Assembly (NCBI GenBank): GCA_018368455.1
Contig: JAGZEG010000004.1
Span: forward strand, 124,001-188,000
Origin: Coriobacteriia bacterium
Lineage (GTDB): Bacteria > Actinomycetota > Coriobacteriia > Coriobacteriales > UMGS124
Reading direction: 5' to 3'
DNA length: 64,000 nucleotides
Position numbers and translations under genes: made by a program. The notes below the pieces were generated by a model. It saw only the letters and a program-made list of their open reading frames with translations. It was not told the origin of the DNA and made no database searches. Positions within the stretch are counted from its first letter, which is position 1; every line of letters starts with the position of its first letter. Positions 45,991 through 55,146 of the stretch are shown here, piece by piece.

Positions 45991-46731
45991 ATGCCCCTGT
46001 CACCTGCCATGCCTTCATCTGCCCCTGCGCGTCTGCTCCTCGTCGAGGATGACCCCACGCTTGTTGCCCGGCTCACGGGGTTTCTCGGCGGCGAGGGCTT
46101 CTTCGTGCGCTCGACGTCCACGCAGGACGGGGCGCTGTCGTTGCTCGCGGCGGAGCGCTTTGACGTGGCGCTTGTCGACATAGGACTTGCCCAGGGTACG
46201 GGCTTTGCGGTGTGCGCGGCGGCCAAGGCGCGGCCCGACGGCGGTGTGCCTGTCATATTCCTCACGGCGGCCAACGACGAGTTCTCGACGGTGGCAGGCC
46301 TCGACATGGGTGCTGACGACTACGTGAGCAAGCCGTTTCGGCCGCGCGAACTCGTGAGCCGCATCCGCAGCGTACTGCGTCGCAGCGGTCGCCAGCAGGC
46401 CGTGCTGTCGCTGGGTGACGTGCGTTTGGACACAGCGCGCGGCGTCGCGACGAAGGCGGGACGTGAGCTGTTTCTCTCGGCGCTTGAATATCGCCTGCTT
46501 CTCACGTTCATGAACGCGCCCGGAGCCATCCTGAGCCGCGCCCAGCTCGCTGATGCCATCTGGGACGCTGCCGGCGAGTACGTCGAGGACAACACGCTGA
46601 CGGTCTACGTGAAGCGCCTGCGCGACAAGATCGAGGACGACCCGAGCAGCCCGCGCCTCATCACGACGGTGCGCGGCATCGGTTATCGCGTGGCGGGGGA
46701 GGGCTCGGCGACGGGCGAGGTGCAGCTGTGA
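45991..46731 (+). CDS. OmpR-family response regulator of a peptide-sensing-type system
   Basis: 246 residues from the ATG at 45991. The receiver is canonical: acidic VEDD (18-21), phospho-acceptor Asp63 in LVDIG, Thr92 and Lys114 in SKPF. The C-terminal winged helix ends with VEDNTLTVYVKRLRDKIE and RGIGYRV. Downstream, the kinase gene overlaps its stop by 4 bp. Two permease-ATPase modules follow, and all three transcription units carry the same palindromic operator. The start is uncertain; ATG at 46009 and TTG at 45970 are alternatives. Confidence 0.88.
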   Translation: MPLSPAMPSSAPARLLLVEDDPTLVARLTGFLGGEGFFVRSTSTQDGALSLLAAERFDVALVDIGLAQGTGFAVCAAAKARPDGGVPVIFLTAANDEFSTVAGLDMGADDYVSKPFRPRELVSRIRSVLRRSGRQQAVLSLGDVRLDTARGVATKAGRELFLSALEYRLLLTFMNAPGAILSRAQLADAIWDAAGEYVEDNTLTVYVKRLRDKIEDDPSSPRLITTVRGIGYRVAGEGSATGEVQL

Positions 46732-47843
46732 GCGAGGGCGCTGTCGGACACCCGACGGCTTTGTGGGGCCGCGCCGTCGAGCGGCTGTCGGGAGGGAGCA
46801 CGACTCGGCAGCTGGTGCTTGTCGGCGCGTGCGCTCTGGCGGTCGGTGTGCTTGGCGGTGTGGCGACTGGCGTGCTGACGCGGATGCTGAGCGGCTTTGC
46901 GGGCATATCGGTTCGCGCCGGCGCCGTGGCGGGCCTCGTGTGCGCCGCGAGTTGCGTGCTCGTGGGTGTCGCGTTCGTCGGGGCGGATCACGTTCGTCGC
47001 CGGCGCATCGCCGGTCTCGCCGAGCGCGTCGACCTTGTGCTGCGCGACCCGATGACGACACAGCCGTTCGGTGCATACGGCGAGGGTGAGCTTGCCGTGC
47101 TCGAAAACGAGCTCCAAAAGATGGCGGCGCGCCTACGCGACCAGGCAACGGGCCTCCAGGTCGAGCGCGATGCTCTCGCCGACTCGCTTGCCGACATCTC
47201 CCACCAGCTGCGCACGCCGCTGGCCGCCATAGCGCTGACGCTCGAGTTGCTCGGCCGCCCCGACATCGGCGAGGATCGCCGCTGCCGGCTTACGCGCGAC
47301 CTGCGTTCCCAGGTCGACCACCTCAGTTGGCTGGCGACGACGCTGCTCCTGCTGGCCCGGGCCGACGCGAAGGCTCTGCGCGTGGCGTGCGAGCCTGTTC
47401 GCGTTGCCGATCTCGTGCGGGAGGCCGTCGAGCCGCTGCGCATCGCGCTCGAGCTCAAAGACCAGACGTTCGAGGCGCACCTCGCTAGCGGCGATGAGGT
47501 GTTCGAGGGCGATCCAGGGTGGAGCCGCGAGGCGCTCGCCAACATCCTGAAAAACTGCATGGAGCACACGCCCGCCGGCGGCGTTCTGCGCGTCGAGGCG
47601 TCGCGCGGCGCCCTGGCGACGCGCATCGTCGTGAGCGACACGGGCCCGGGCATCTCGGCAGCCGATCTGCCACACGTCTTCGAGCGCTTCTACAAGGGGG
47701 AGGGCTCGGCGCCCGGTTCGGCCGGCATCGGGTTGGCGCTGGCGCGCACGCTCGTCACGGCCCAGGGCGGTACGCTGACGGCTAGCAACGGAATCCACGG
47801 TGGTGCTCGCTTCGAGTTGACGTTTCCCCACATTGTGGTGTAG
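46728..47843 (+). CDS. Sensor histidine kinase, intramembrane-sensing type
   Basis: 371 residues starting with a GTG that overlaps the regulator stop (GTGA). Two membrane helices (about 29-51 and 62-86) are separated by only some ten residues, so there is no large extracellular sensor. A HAMP-like helix follows, then H-box SDISHQLRTP with His159, N-box NCMEHT, and DTGPGI and GIGLALA ATP-lid motifs. Kinases of this build often sense through a partner ABC transporter, which fits the two downstream modules. Confidence 0.9.
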   Translation: MSEGAVGHPTALWGRAVERLSGGSTTRQLVLVGACALAVGVLGGVATGVLTRMLSGFAGISVRAGAVAGLVCAASCVLVGVAFVGADHVRRRRIAGLAERVDLVLRDPMTTQPFGAYGEGELAVLENELQKMAARLRDQATGLQVERDALADSLADISHQLRTPLAAIALTLELLGRPDIGEDRRCRLTRDLRSQVDHLSWLATTLLLLARADAKALRVACEPVRVADLVREAVEPLRIALELKDQTFEAHLASGDEVFEGDPGWSREALANILKNCMEHTPAGGVLRVEASRGALATRIVVSDTGPGISAADLPHVFERFYKGEGSAPGSAGIGLALARTLVTAQGGTLTASNGIHGGARFELTFPHIVV

Positions 47844-47876
47844 CGGGCCGTCGAATCTCTTACAAGCCTGCCGTTC

Positions 47877-47941
47877 GTGACGGATCCGTCACCGCGGCCG
47901 TGTCCCCCTGTCACCTGCGACAACGCTAACACCGCTAGGCT
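47877..47941 (+). promoter_or_regulatory. Operator and promoter of permease-ATPase module 1
   Basis: Perfect 16-bp palindrome GTGACGGATCCGTCAC (47877-47892), then a further TGTCAC half-site (47909-47914), then CTGCGA and, after 15 bp, TAGGCT, a plausible -35/-10 pair. The same order and spacing recur at 51095-51160. Confidence 0.6.
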
Positions 47942-48050
47942 GAAAGCCGAACGTGTTGGATTGGCTCGCTGACCCGGTTTGCCGGGTGTCGTGGGCGTGC
48001 TCCCGCAAGGGGTGCGCTTAAGGCCGCGGGCCCGTGCGGGAGGCATAGCC

Positions 48051-50342
48051 ATGAAAAGGATTCTCGCCACCCTGTTCGCCTGTGTCACCGCCGTCGTGCT
48101 GACGTGCTTCGGCGTTTCCTGGTCGAGCACGGCCGTTACAGACCTCACGTACCAAGGCGTGACGCCCGTCCTGCTGACGGGACGTGCCGACGTGCTCAAC
48201 GGAACGAGCGTCCGCCAGTGGGTCGAGGCCATTCCCGAGCAGTTTGGCGTCGACGTCGAGCGCGTCGTCTCGTCAAGCGCTCGGATCACCGACGTCTATG
48301 CGAGCGACATGACGCTTGGCGGACGGGTGAGGCTCGTGGAGGGGGCGTTTCCTCCCGGAGACCAGGAGAGCGACGCGTACGTTGCGAGTTCCGATACAGG
48401 CTCGGACCTGCAGGTCGGCCGCTTTGAGCTCTTCGCGCCCCAGCAGCAAGTCCTCATCCACCCGCTGGACACGCTCGAGCACCGCGACTCCTACCTTGGC
48501 GAGCTGCATCTGCGAACGACTGACCCGATGAAGGTCGAGGAGATTCTCGCCTACCTGCGCACCCATGTGGGCCCCGCCTCCCGTCTGGACGGGCAGAGCC
48601 CCGTGCCCGTTGGGGCCGGGGAATCCGGGGGTTCCGGCTCCTCCTTCGGGGGCGGCGGCGTTGTCGTCGTGCCATCTGGCTCTGACATTCTGCTTGCCTG
48701 GCTGTTCATGAATCCGATCTTTGCCGGGGCGGCGGCCCTGCTCGCCTTCCTCACGGTGTTTGCCTGCGTGCGCTACGCCATTCGGGACGCGCGCGACGTC
48801 GCCATCCTTCGGCTCGAGGGCAACGGCCTGGTGCGCATCCTCGCGTGGCACGCCGCCCGCCTTGCTCCGTGCGTCGCGGCGTCGTGGGTTGCGTGTGCCG
48901 TGGGCGCCGCTGTCGTCGTTGGCGTTGCCTTGCAGAGCCTACCTGCACTTCCGGCCTTTCTGCTCGTCGACCTCACCTGCTCGTTGGGGCTGCTCGCGCT
49001 CGCCCTGCTTGTGCTTGCGCTGACGACCGCCATCCAGAATGCTCGCTACGGCGTGGCGCGCGTCATCGCGGGCAAGCGACCGTTTGCCACGCTGACGGCC
49101 TTGCAGTTCGTGCTCAAATATGCGGTGCTCGCCGTTGTGCTCGTGGGCGTTGTCCAGATATCGGGCCAGCTCGAGACGCTGAGGAAGGCCGATGCCGCTA
49201 ACGACGCCTGGAACCGCGTGGCCGACACATATCACGTCGCGGTGAAAGATGCTGGGCAGTCCGCTGCCGAGCACTCGGGCGACTGGGCGACGCAGCGGGT
49301 CTACGAGCGAAAAGTCGACGCCACCTACCAGGCGCTGCGCGATGAGCGGGGGCTTGTGCTCGCGTACGTGACGAACTTCTCGAACATGTACGACGGGCGG
49401 CAGCTGTGGGAGGTGAACACGGGGCCCGACAGCTATAGCCAGGATCCCTGGTGGTCCCCGTACGGCCGCTCTATCACCGTAAACGAGAACTACCTGGAGA
49501 AGTGGCCTGTCGCCGACGTCAACGGCACCGACGTGCGTGAGCTGCTCTCCCGCGATGAGTCCGGACTCACGCGTACCGTCCTCGTCCCGGAGAGCCTGCG
49601 CGAGCACGAGGATGAGATTCGCCAACTGTTCCTCGAGGACTTCTACTTCATGAAGGTGACGGTTCAGGGCATCTACGCCGAGTCTGCCGGCGAGGAGCCT
49701 CTGGACATCACGCAAGACGATCTGCGCGTCAACATCATCTACGTGCCTGACGGCATGGGCTGGTTTACGTACCACTCTGCCGTCGCTGCCGACACGGGCA
49801 ACCGTATCGTTGACCCGCTTGTCGTCGTGGACGACCACGAGGCTGACGTGAGCTTCTACTACGCATGGATGACGTCGTCGTGCTACTTCGAGGCCGACCC
49901 CTACGACCCGACGGCGCCGCTGCGCGAGACGGCGGAGCGCTTCGACGCTCAGGACATGCTCAACACGGTGGATTCCGTCTACGACCAGCGCGCCGACGAG
50001 CTCGCGCGGGTGCGCCAACAGCTCGTGCTCGGTCTGCTGTGCGAGGGCCTGCTCGTCGGGGGTGCCGTGCTGTGCGTCTACCTGTTCGCGACGTGCTGGT
50101 ACGTCCAGCACCGCAGGCAGGTGATGGTGCGCCGGCTGCACGGATGGCCGATGGCGCGCGTGGCGGGTCCGATGGTCGCGCTGTCCGTGACGCTGACGGC
50201 GGCGCTGGCGCTTGCGTGGCCGGGAGATGTCGCGCTCGGCGTGCGGCTAGCGCTGCCTGCGGCCGACCTACTCGTGACGCTGGCGTGCTGCTGGCTGGCC
50301 CAGCGCGCTCAGGTGGCTCTCGCGCTCAAGGGCGAGGGATAG
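48051..50342 (+). CDS. Large ABC-type membrane protein, bacteriocin-associated permease-like
   Basis: 763 residues from the ATG at 48051. One N-terminal helix (7-25) and an extracellular region to about residue 215, with a Gly/Ser-rich GAGESGGSGSSFGGGG, precede a group of about four helices (225-375). A second extracellular domain (about 380-650) is followed by three helices at the C-terminus. The FtsX-like layout with paired soluble domains resembles bacteriocin-associated integral membrane proteins. The partner ATPase follows 91 bp later. Substrate unknown; peptide extrusion or resistance is inferred. Confidence 0.7.
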   Translation: MKRILATLFACVTAVVLTCFGVSWSSTAVTDLTYQGVTPVLLTGRADVLNGTSVRQWVEAIPEQFGVDVERVVSSSARITDVYASDMTLGGRVRLVEGAFPPGDQESDAYVASSDTGSDLQVGRFELFAPQQQVLIHPLDTLEHRDSYLGELHLRTTDPMKVEEILAYLRTHVGPASRLDGQSPVPVGAGESGGSGSSFGGGGVVVVPSGSDILLAWLFMNPIFAGAAALLAFLTVFACVRYAIRDARDVAILRLEGNGLVRILAWHAARLAPCVAASWVACAVGAAVVVGVALQSLPALPAFLLVDLTCSLGLLALALLVLALTTAIQNARYGVARVIAGKRPFATLTALQFVLKYAVLAVVLVGVVQISGQLETLRKADAANDAWNRVADTYHVAVKDAGQSAAEHSGDWATQRVYERKVDATYQALRDERGLVLAYVTNFSNMYDGRQLWEVNTGPDSYSQDPWWSPYGRSITVNENYLEKWPVADVNGTDVRELLSRDESGLTRTVLVPESLREHEDEIRQLFLEDFYFMKVTVQGIYAESAGEEPLDITQDDLRVNIIYVPDGMGWFTYHSAVAADTGNRIVDPLVVVDDHEADVSFYYAWMTSSCYFEADPYDPTAPLRETAERFDAQDMLNTVDSVYDQRADELARVRQQLVLGLLCEGLLVGGAVLCVYLFATCWYVQHRRQVMVRRLHGWPMARVAGPMVALSVTLTAALALAWPGDVALGVRLALPAADLLVTLACCWLAQRAQVALALKGEG

Positions 50343-50433
50343 TCGCGTCTGCGTTTTCGAGCGCTTGCCAACGCCGGCGGAAGGGATCTTTGCTTCCTCT
50401 CCGCCCACCTACCTATGTATCAAGGAGGTTCTC

Positions 50434-51075
50434 ATGCTGCAGCTTTCCGGTGTTACGAAGCGCTTCGGCGATCGAACGGTCCTCGATGATCTCTGCCTGT
50501 CTGTGGAGGACGGCGCGTTCCTGACGATCACAGGGCCCTCAGGTGCGGGCAAGACGACGCTGCTCAACGTGATGGGCGGCCTCGAGCGGCCCGACGCCGG
50601 CACTGTTCTCGTTGACGGCGTGCCTCTGCGACCCGGCCGACCGGCTCTGCTGTTTCACCGGCGCCAGGCAGGCTTTCTCTTCCAGGACTTCGCGCTCATG
50701 GAGGATGAGACCGTGCGCTCCAACCTCGACGTGGCGCTTGCCTACCGCTCTGATGTGCGAGGGCGCTCCGAGCGGCTCGCGACGATGCGCGCCGCGTTGG
50801 CCCAGGTGGGGCTCGACGCCGACGTGACGCTTCCCAAGCGCGTCTACCAGCTCTCCGGTGGCGAGCAACAGCGCGTCGCCCTCGCGCGCCTCGTGTGCAA
50901 GGATCCGTCCTACGTGTTTGCCGACGAGCCGACGGGCAACCTCGACGCCGCCAACCGCGACGTTGTGCTCGGCGTGCTGAGCGAGCTCAACGAGGCCGGC
51001 AAGACGGTCGTCGTCGTGACGCACGATCCGGTTGTGGCGGACGCTGCCTGCGTCACGCAGCGCGTCTGCCTGTAG
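50434..51075 (+). CDS. ABC transporter ATPase, MacB/LolD-like, module 1
   Basis: 213 residues from the ATG at 50434, preceded by AAGGAGG. Walker A GPSGAGKTT (34-42), Q-loop FLFQDFALM, signature LSGGEQQRVALARL, Walker B YVFADEPTGNLD and H-loop VVTHDP. The DEPTGNLD form is typical of MacB/LolD/BceA-type ATPases that work with FtsX-like permeases. It pairs with the membrane protein just upstream. Confidence 0.92.
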   Translation: MLQLSGVTKRFGDRTVLDDLCLSVEDGAFLTITGPSGAGKTTLLNVMGGLERPDAGTVLVDGVPLRPGRPALLFHRRQAGFLFQDFALMEDETVRSNLDVALAYRSDVRGRSERLATMRAALAQVGLDADVTLPKRVYQLSGGEQQRVALARLVCKDPSYVFADEPTGNLDAANRDVVLGVLSELNEAGKTVVVVTHDPVVADAACVTQRVCL

Positions 51076-51094
51076 GGTGCACTCCGAAGCCTCC

Positions 51095-51160
51095 GTGACG
51101 CATCTGTCACGAGCCTGTCGTGTCGCCTGTCACTTGCACCGAGCGTTGTTTGCGTAGCCT
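51095..51160 (+). promoter_or_regulatory. Operator and promoter of permease-ATPase module 2
   Basis: GTGACGCATCTGTCAC (51095-51110), a TGTCAC half-site (51128-51133), then TTGCAC and, 15 bp on, TAGCCT. The layout is nearly identical to the module 1 promoter, with the GTGAC to TGTCAC distance 33 rather than 32 bp. Confidence 0.6.
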
Positions 51161-51231
51161 GTGAGACGATGCACGCCAGGGTGTTGCTGCCCTTCGGAGC
51201 GACGCCACTACGCACGAGAAAGGATCGCCCC

Positions 51232-51912
51232 ATGGAGATACTGCGGGCCGAAAACGTTACGAGGGTCTATGGGCAAGGCGTCTCGCAGGTGCGCTCGCTC
51301 GACGGCGTGAGCCTGTCTGTCGAGCGCGGCGAGTTCGTCGCCATTGTCGGCGCGTCCGGGTCGGGCAAGTCGACGCTGCTGCACATTCTCGGTGCTGTCG
51401 ACCGGCCGACGTCGGGTTCCGTCTACGTCAACGGCGAGGACGTGTTCTCGCGCGACGACGAGCGGCTTGCCATATTCCGTCGCCGCGAGGTCGGTATCGT
51501 CTACCAGTTCTTCAACCTCGTGCCCGTGCTTGACGTGCTCGAGAACATCGAGCTGCCCATCTTGCTGGACGGCCGCACGCCTGACGACGCCGCCATCGCC
51601 CGGCTCATCGAGACGCTCGGTCTTACGGGACGTGAGCACAGCCTGCCCAACCAGCTGTCCGGTGGCCAGCAGCAGCGCGTGAGCATCGGGCGTGCGCTGG
51701 CGAACAACCCTTCCATCGTCCTGGCCGACGAGCCGACGGGCAACCTCGACTCGAAGAACTCCGCGGAGATCGTGGCCCTGCTGCGTCGCTCGAACAAGGA
51801 GCTCGGCCAGACGCTCATCATGGTGACGCACGACCAAAACATCGCGCTACAGGCTGACCGCGTCATCAGCATCGCCGACGGCCGCATCGCCAGCGACGAG
51901 CGGGTGCGCTAG
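51232..51912 (+). CDS. ABC transporter ATPase, MacB/BceA-like, module 2
   Basis: 226 residues from the ATG at 51232 (GAAAGGA site). Walker A GASGSGKST, Q-loop YQFFNLVPVLDV, signature LSGGQQQRVSIGRALANNP, Walker B IVLADEPTGNLDS and H-loop MVTHDQN. Its stop codon directly abuts the permease start at 51913, so the two form one complex. It is more typical of BceA/MacB ATPases than the module 1 ATPase. Confidence 0.94.
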   Translation: MEILRAENVTRVYGQGVSQVRSLDGVSLSVERGEFVAIVGASGSGKSTLLHILGAVDRPTSGSVYVNGEDVFSRDDERLAIFRRREVGIVYQFFNLVPVLDVLENIELPILLDGRTPDDAAIARLIETLGLTGREHSLPNQLSGGQQQRVSIGRALANNPSIVLADEPTGNLDSKNSAEIVALLRRSNKELGQTLIMVTHDQNIALQADRVISIADGRIASDERVR

Positions 51913-54738
51913 ATGGCCGCCCTCGAGCCGCACGCGCGTCGTCGGAGCGTGCTGTTGGCCTTTACGTGGCGCAGCCTGGCTAAGAACCGTGTGCGCACCG
52001 TCGTGACGATCGTGGGCATCGCGTTGGCCTGCGCTTTGTTTCTCGCCGTGGGCGTCTCTGCCCAGAGCGTCTACCTCTACGTCGGCGACGTGGCTCGCGC
52101 GACGTCGGGCGCGTACAACGCCGCGGCTTCCGGCGTCTCGCGCGACGCCGTGGCCCGTGCCGCACAGACGCCGGGCGTCACCCGGGTGGCATGGCTTTCC
52201 GACGAGGGGTACGCGCGAATCGACACGAGCACGACGCTCACGCCGTACCTGCACGTGAGCGGTATGTCTCCCGATGTCGGAGACGTCTCGGCGCTCGAGT
52301 ATCTGACGGCCTTGCACCTCACGTCTGGCAGGATGCCCCAGGATGTCGGCGAGATCGTGCTGCCGCAGGCGCTCGTCGACAGCGGCGTCATCGAGGCGCG
52401 GCTTGGCGACGAGCTTACGCTGCAGGTGGGCGTGCGACGCGCTTCGGACGGAGCGCTTTTGGGCTGGGCCGATCAGGCGCGTCAGGCCGATCGCGGCGCG
52501 TCGCTGGACGAGACGCTTGTCGATACCGTTGATCGCACGTTCACGGTCGTGGGCTTCTACGCGGACAACGCCGCGCTGACGTATGCGGCGGGCATACCCG
52601 GGTCGTTCGAGGCGGGCTATCCTGCCCTGACGGTTGCCTCCGATCCGCTGTTGCAGGACGCCGGAGATGCCCCCTCTGCCTATCAGCTGTGGGTTGGCGT
52701 CACCGATCCCACGGCGTCGGTGGCCGTCCTCGCCCAGATCGTGCATGCCGGCGAAAAGGGCGCGCCATCTGGCTCCCACGCACTGTTGTACGAAAACCAC
52801 AACGTCAACAGCGTCACGTCGTTCTCGCTCGATCGCGGCATCTACCTCACGATGCTCGGCTTTGCGATCGTGGTGTGCGCCGTGGTCGTCGTGGCGTCTA
52901 CGCTGCTCATTCGCAACGCGTTCGCTGTGTCCGTCACACAACGCACGCGGCAGTTCGGGCTGCTGAGCTCCGTGGGTGCCACCCCGCGCCAGCTGCGCGG
53001 CCTCGTGCTGCGCGAGGCGCTTGTGATCGACCTCATCGCCGCTCCTTTTGGCATCGTTGTCGGATATGCCGGAGCCGCGGCTGTGCTGACGGCGGCGCGT
53101 GGCACCATCGTGGGCGCGCTGTCGGACGGAGCCGAGAGCGTCGCGTTCCACGTGGCGCTCTCTCCGGTCATGGCTATCATCGCCCTCGTGCTGGCACTCG
53201 TCACGACGTTGCTCTCCGCATGGGGTCCAGCCCGGCGAGCCTCTCGCATGACGGCCGTCGATGCCATCCGTTCGGCCTCCGACGTGCGGGTACCTGCCCG
53301 CGTGCAGGGGAGCGGGCGCGTCATGGGACGGCTGTTCGGCGTGAGCGGTCTGCTTGCGGCTCGCAGCTTCCGACGCGACGCCCGCCCCCGTCGCGCGGTC
53401 ACGGTATCGCTCGTCACGGGCGTCACGCTCGTTGTGACGGCGCTGCTCGTCGGCGCGTACTCCGGCTCGTTTCTCGGAGCCGTGACGCCATCTGCGTCGG
53501 ATGAGTTCGGCGATGGCTACGACCTGCGCTACTCGTTTAGCGAATCCAACATCGACTCGGACGACGCCGACCTCACGCCGCAGGTCATCGCCCGCCGTCT
53601 CGGCCGGGCCGCGGGCGTCGACGACAGCACATATGCCCTGAGCCTGACCGGGATGCCCGTGCGCGTCAGTGACGGTGCGACGCCTGCCGACGCGTTCAAC
53701 TCGGATTACCTCGCCGCGATGCCCGAAGGCCGTGCGAGCTCCACTGTCCAGTTCGTCGACGATAACGCCTATCGCGCCTGGCTTGAGGAGCGGGGACTGT
53801 CGGCGAACGAGCTCATGGACGCCGAACACCCTCGTGCCGTCGCCGTGAATCGCATGCGCCTTAACGACGGCACGCACTACAGCACGGTGGCTCCATTCGC
53901 GCGCGCGGCTTTTGCGGTGGCGGCATATGTGGGCGTCAATGAGGAAGTGCTGGCGAGCGCTTCTTCGGGTGTACTGCCGCCTGATCTCTCTGACGAGGCG
54001 CAGCGTCTCTCCGACATGCCGGTTGACGGACTGGTTGTTCCCATCGGCTTTGAGGTGGGCGCGCTCTGCGAGGACGTTCCCTGGTGGGTTGGCGTGCCCG
54101 AGGAGCCTACGTTTCTCCTGCCTCTCTCGGCTGCCCAAACCGTGGCGCCGCATGTCGCTGACGCCGCCAACGCCCCGCTCTTTCCCGCGCGCTCATGGAG
54201 CGTGTGGTTTCGGGCGGCAGACGACGCGCAGGCGCAGGCCTCCCTCACGGGCGTGCTGCAGGATGTCGGCCTCTCTCCGGTGCGGCTGTACAACCGGGCG
54301 GCAGCCGAGGCGATGTCGACGGCGAACAACCTGATGGCGCAGGTCTTCCTGTGGTCGTTTGCGGCCATCGTGACGCTCATCGCTCTGACGGGGACGTTCA
54401 ACGCGATGTACACGAGCGTTGTACTGCGGCAGCGAGAGCTCGCCATGCTGCGCAGCTGCGGCCTGACGAGACGGGGTATGCGCGGCGAGCTCGTGTGCGA
54501 GTGCCTGCTGCATACGGGGCGCGTGGCGCTGTGGGCCGTGCCGATCGCGATGGTCGTGTCCCTGCTGTTCTGGGTGTCGCTGTCGCGTACGGTTGCCGGC
54601 GCTCAGTTTGTGCTGCCATGGGGCGTGCTGCCTGCGCTCGCGGTCGTGTTACTCGTGACGCTCGCCGCCGGGGCTCTCGCCCAGCGTCGCGTGCGCGAGG
54701 CCGATCTCGTTAGCATCCTGCGCACGGAGGCCGTCTAG
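51913..54738 (+). CDS. FtsX-family ABC permease, MacB/BceB-like, module 2
   Basis: 941 residues. One helix near 19-40, a large extracellular domain to about 305, a three-helix FtsX core (about 310-440) with RTRQFGLLSSVGATPRQLR, another helix at 497-520, a second extracellular domain, and a final FtsX core with RQRELAMLRSCGLTRRGMR. The duplicated FtsX layout is usual for peptide-handling permeases. Together with the intramembrane kinase it suggests defence against cell-envelope-active peptides. Confidence 0.9.
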   Translation: MAALEPHARRRSVLLAFTWRSLAKNRVRTVVTIVGIALACALFLAVGVSAQSVYLYVGDVARATSGAYNAAASGVSRDAVARAAQTPGVTRVAWLSDEGYARIDTSTTLTPYLHVSGMSPDVGDVSALEYLTALHLTSGRMPQDVGEIVLPQALVDSGVIEARLGDELTLQVGVRRASDGALLGWADQARQADRGASLDETLVDTVDRTFTVVGFYADNAALTYAAGIPGSFEAGYPALTVASDPLLQDAGDAPSAYQLWVGVTDPTASVAVLAQIVHAGEKGAPSGSHALLYENHNVNSVTSFSLDRGIYLTMLGFAIVVCAVVVVASTLLIRNAFAVSVTQRTRQFGLLSSVGATPRQLRGLVLREALVIDLIAAPFGIVVGYAGAAAVLTAARGTIVGALSDGAESVAFHVALSPVMAIIALVLALVTTLLSAWGPARRASRMTAVDAIRSASDVRVPARVQGSGRVMGRLFGVSGLLAARSFRRDARPRRAVTVSLVTGVTLVVTALLVGAYSGSFLGAVTPSASDEFGDGYDLRYSFSESNIDSDDADLTPQVIARRLGRAAGVDDSTYALSLTGMPVRVSDGATPADAFNSDYLAAMPEGRASSTVQFVDDNAYRAWLEERGLSANELMDAEHPRAVAVNRMRLNDGTHYSTVAPFARAAFAVAAYVGVNEEVLASASSGVLPPDLSDEAQRLSDMPVDGLVVPIGFEVGALCEDVPWWVGVPEEPTFLLPLSAAQTVAPHVADAANAPLFPARSWSVWFRAADDAQAQASLTGVLQDVGLSPVRLYNRAAAEAMSTANNLMAQVFLWSFAAIVTLIALTGTFNAMYTSVVLRQRELAMLRSCGLTRRGMRGELVCECLLHTGRVALWAVPIAMVVSLLFWVSLSRTVAGAQFVLPWGVLPALAVVLLVTLAAGALAQRRVREADLVSILRTEAV

Positions 54739-54749
54739 TTCGTGGCGAC

Positions 54750-54779
54750 CCGGCTGGGGCGGAGCTCCGCCCCAGCCGG
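54750..54779. terminator. Perfect 30-bp palindrome after permease module 2
   Basis: CCGGCTGGGGCGGAG followed directly by its exact reverse complement, starting 12 bp after the permease stop. Very GC-rich. No T-tract follows, so it is a terminator by position rather than by full sequence criteria. Confidence 0.55.
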
Positions 54780-54832
54780 ATCCCATGCTTGCATCAACCC
54801 GTGGCACGCGAGGCGTCGAAGACACGCCCGTT

Positions 54833-55077
54833 TGGCAAGAAAGCCGCCTAGTGCGGTAAACCGGAACGCGCACTGGCAAGAATGGACGCTAGTGCGGTGA
54901 TGGTTTGGTACCGTGCTCGGAGCCATCCGACAAAACCCCAGCTTCCTGGGATACGAGTGTCCAGGACGGGACCCGTTGATGGTCCGGGAAGCCCGATTTT
55001 CTTGCTTGTCCACCGCACTAGGCCCCATACTTGCCAGCCCACATTTGAAATTACCGCATTCTGGCCCTTTCTTGCCA
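54833..55077. repeat. Repeat island D: two direct plus two inverted 25-bp copies, 41-bp period
   Basis: Copies at 54833-54857, 54874-54898 (direct) and 55012-55036, 55053-55077 (inverted), all exactly 25 bp. Each begins TGGCAAG and ends TGCGGT, usually TAGTGCGGT, with a variable middle. Both pairs have 41-bp periods. Linkers and the centre of about 113 bp are unrelated between arms, so only the motifs are conserved, as expected for binding sites. The island ends 69 bp before the stop of the second nuclease-like gene. Clearest example of the family. Confidence 0.9.
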
Positions 55078-55146
55078 TTGGGGCACTCGTCGTCCCCTGT
55101 GGGGTCATACTTTGCCCAGAGTCTGGGTGCGGAGGGCGGTTTTCCC

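Noticed and set aside
54833..55077. CRISPR array
   Set aside because: Only four copies, two in each orientation, with variable motif interiors and no cas genes.
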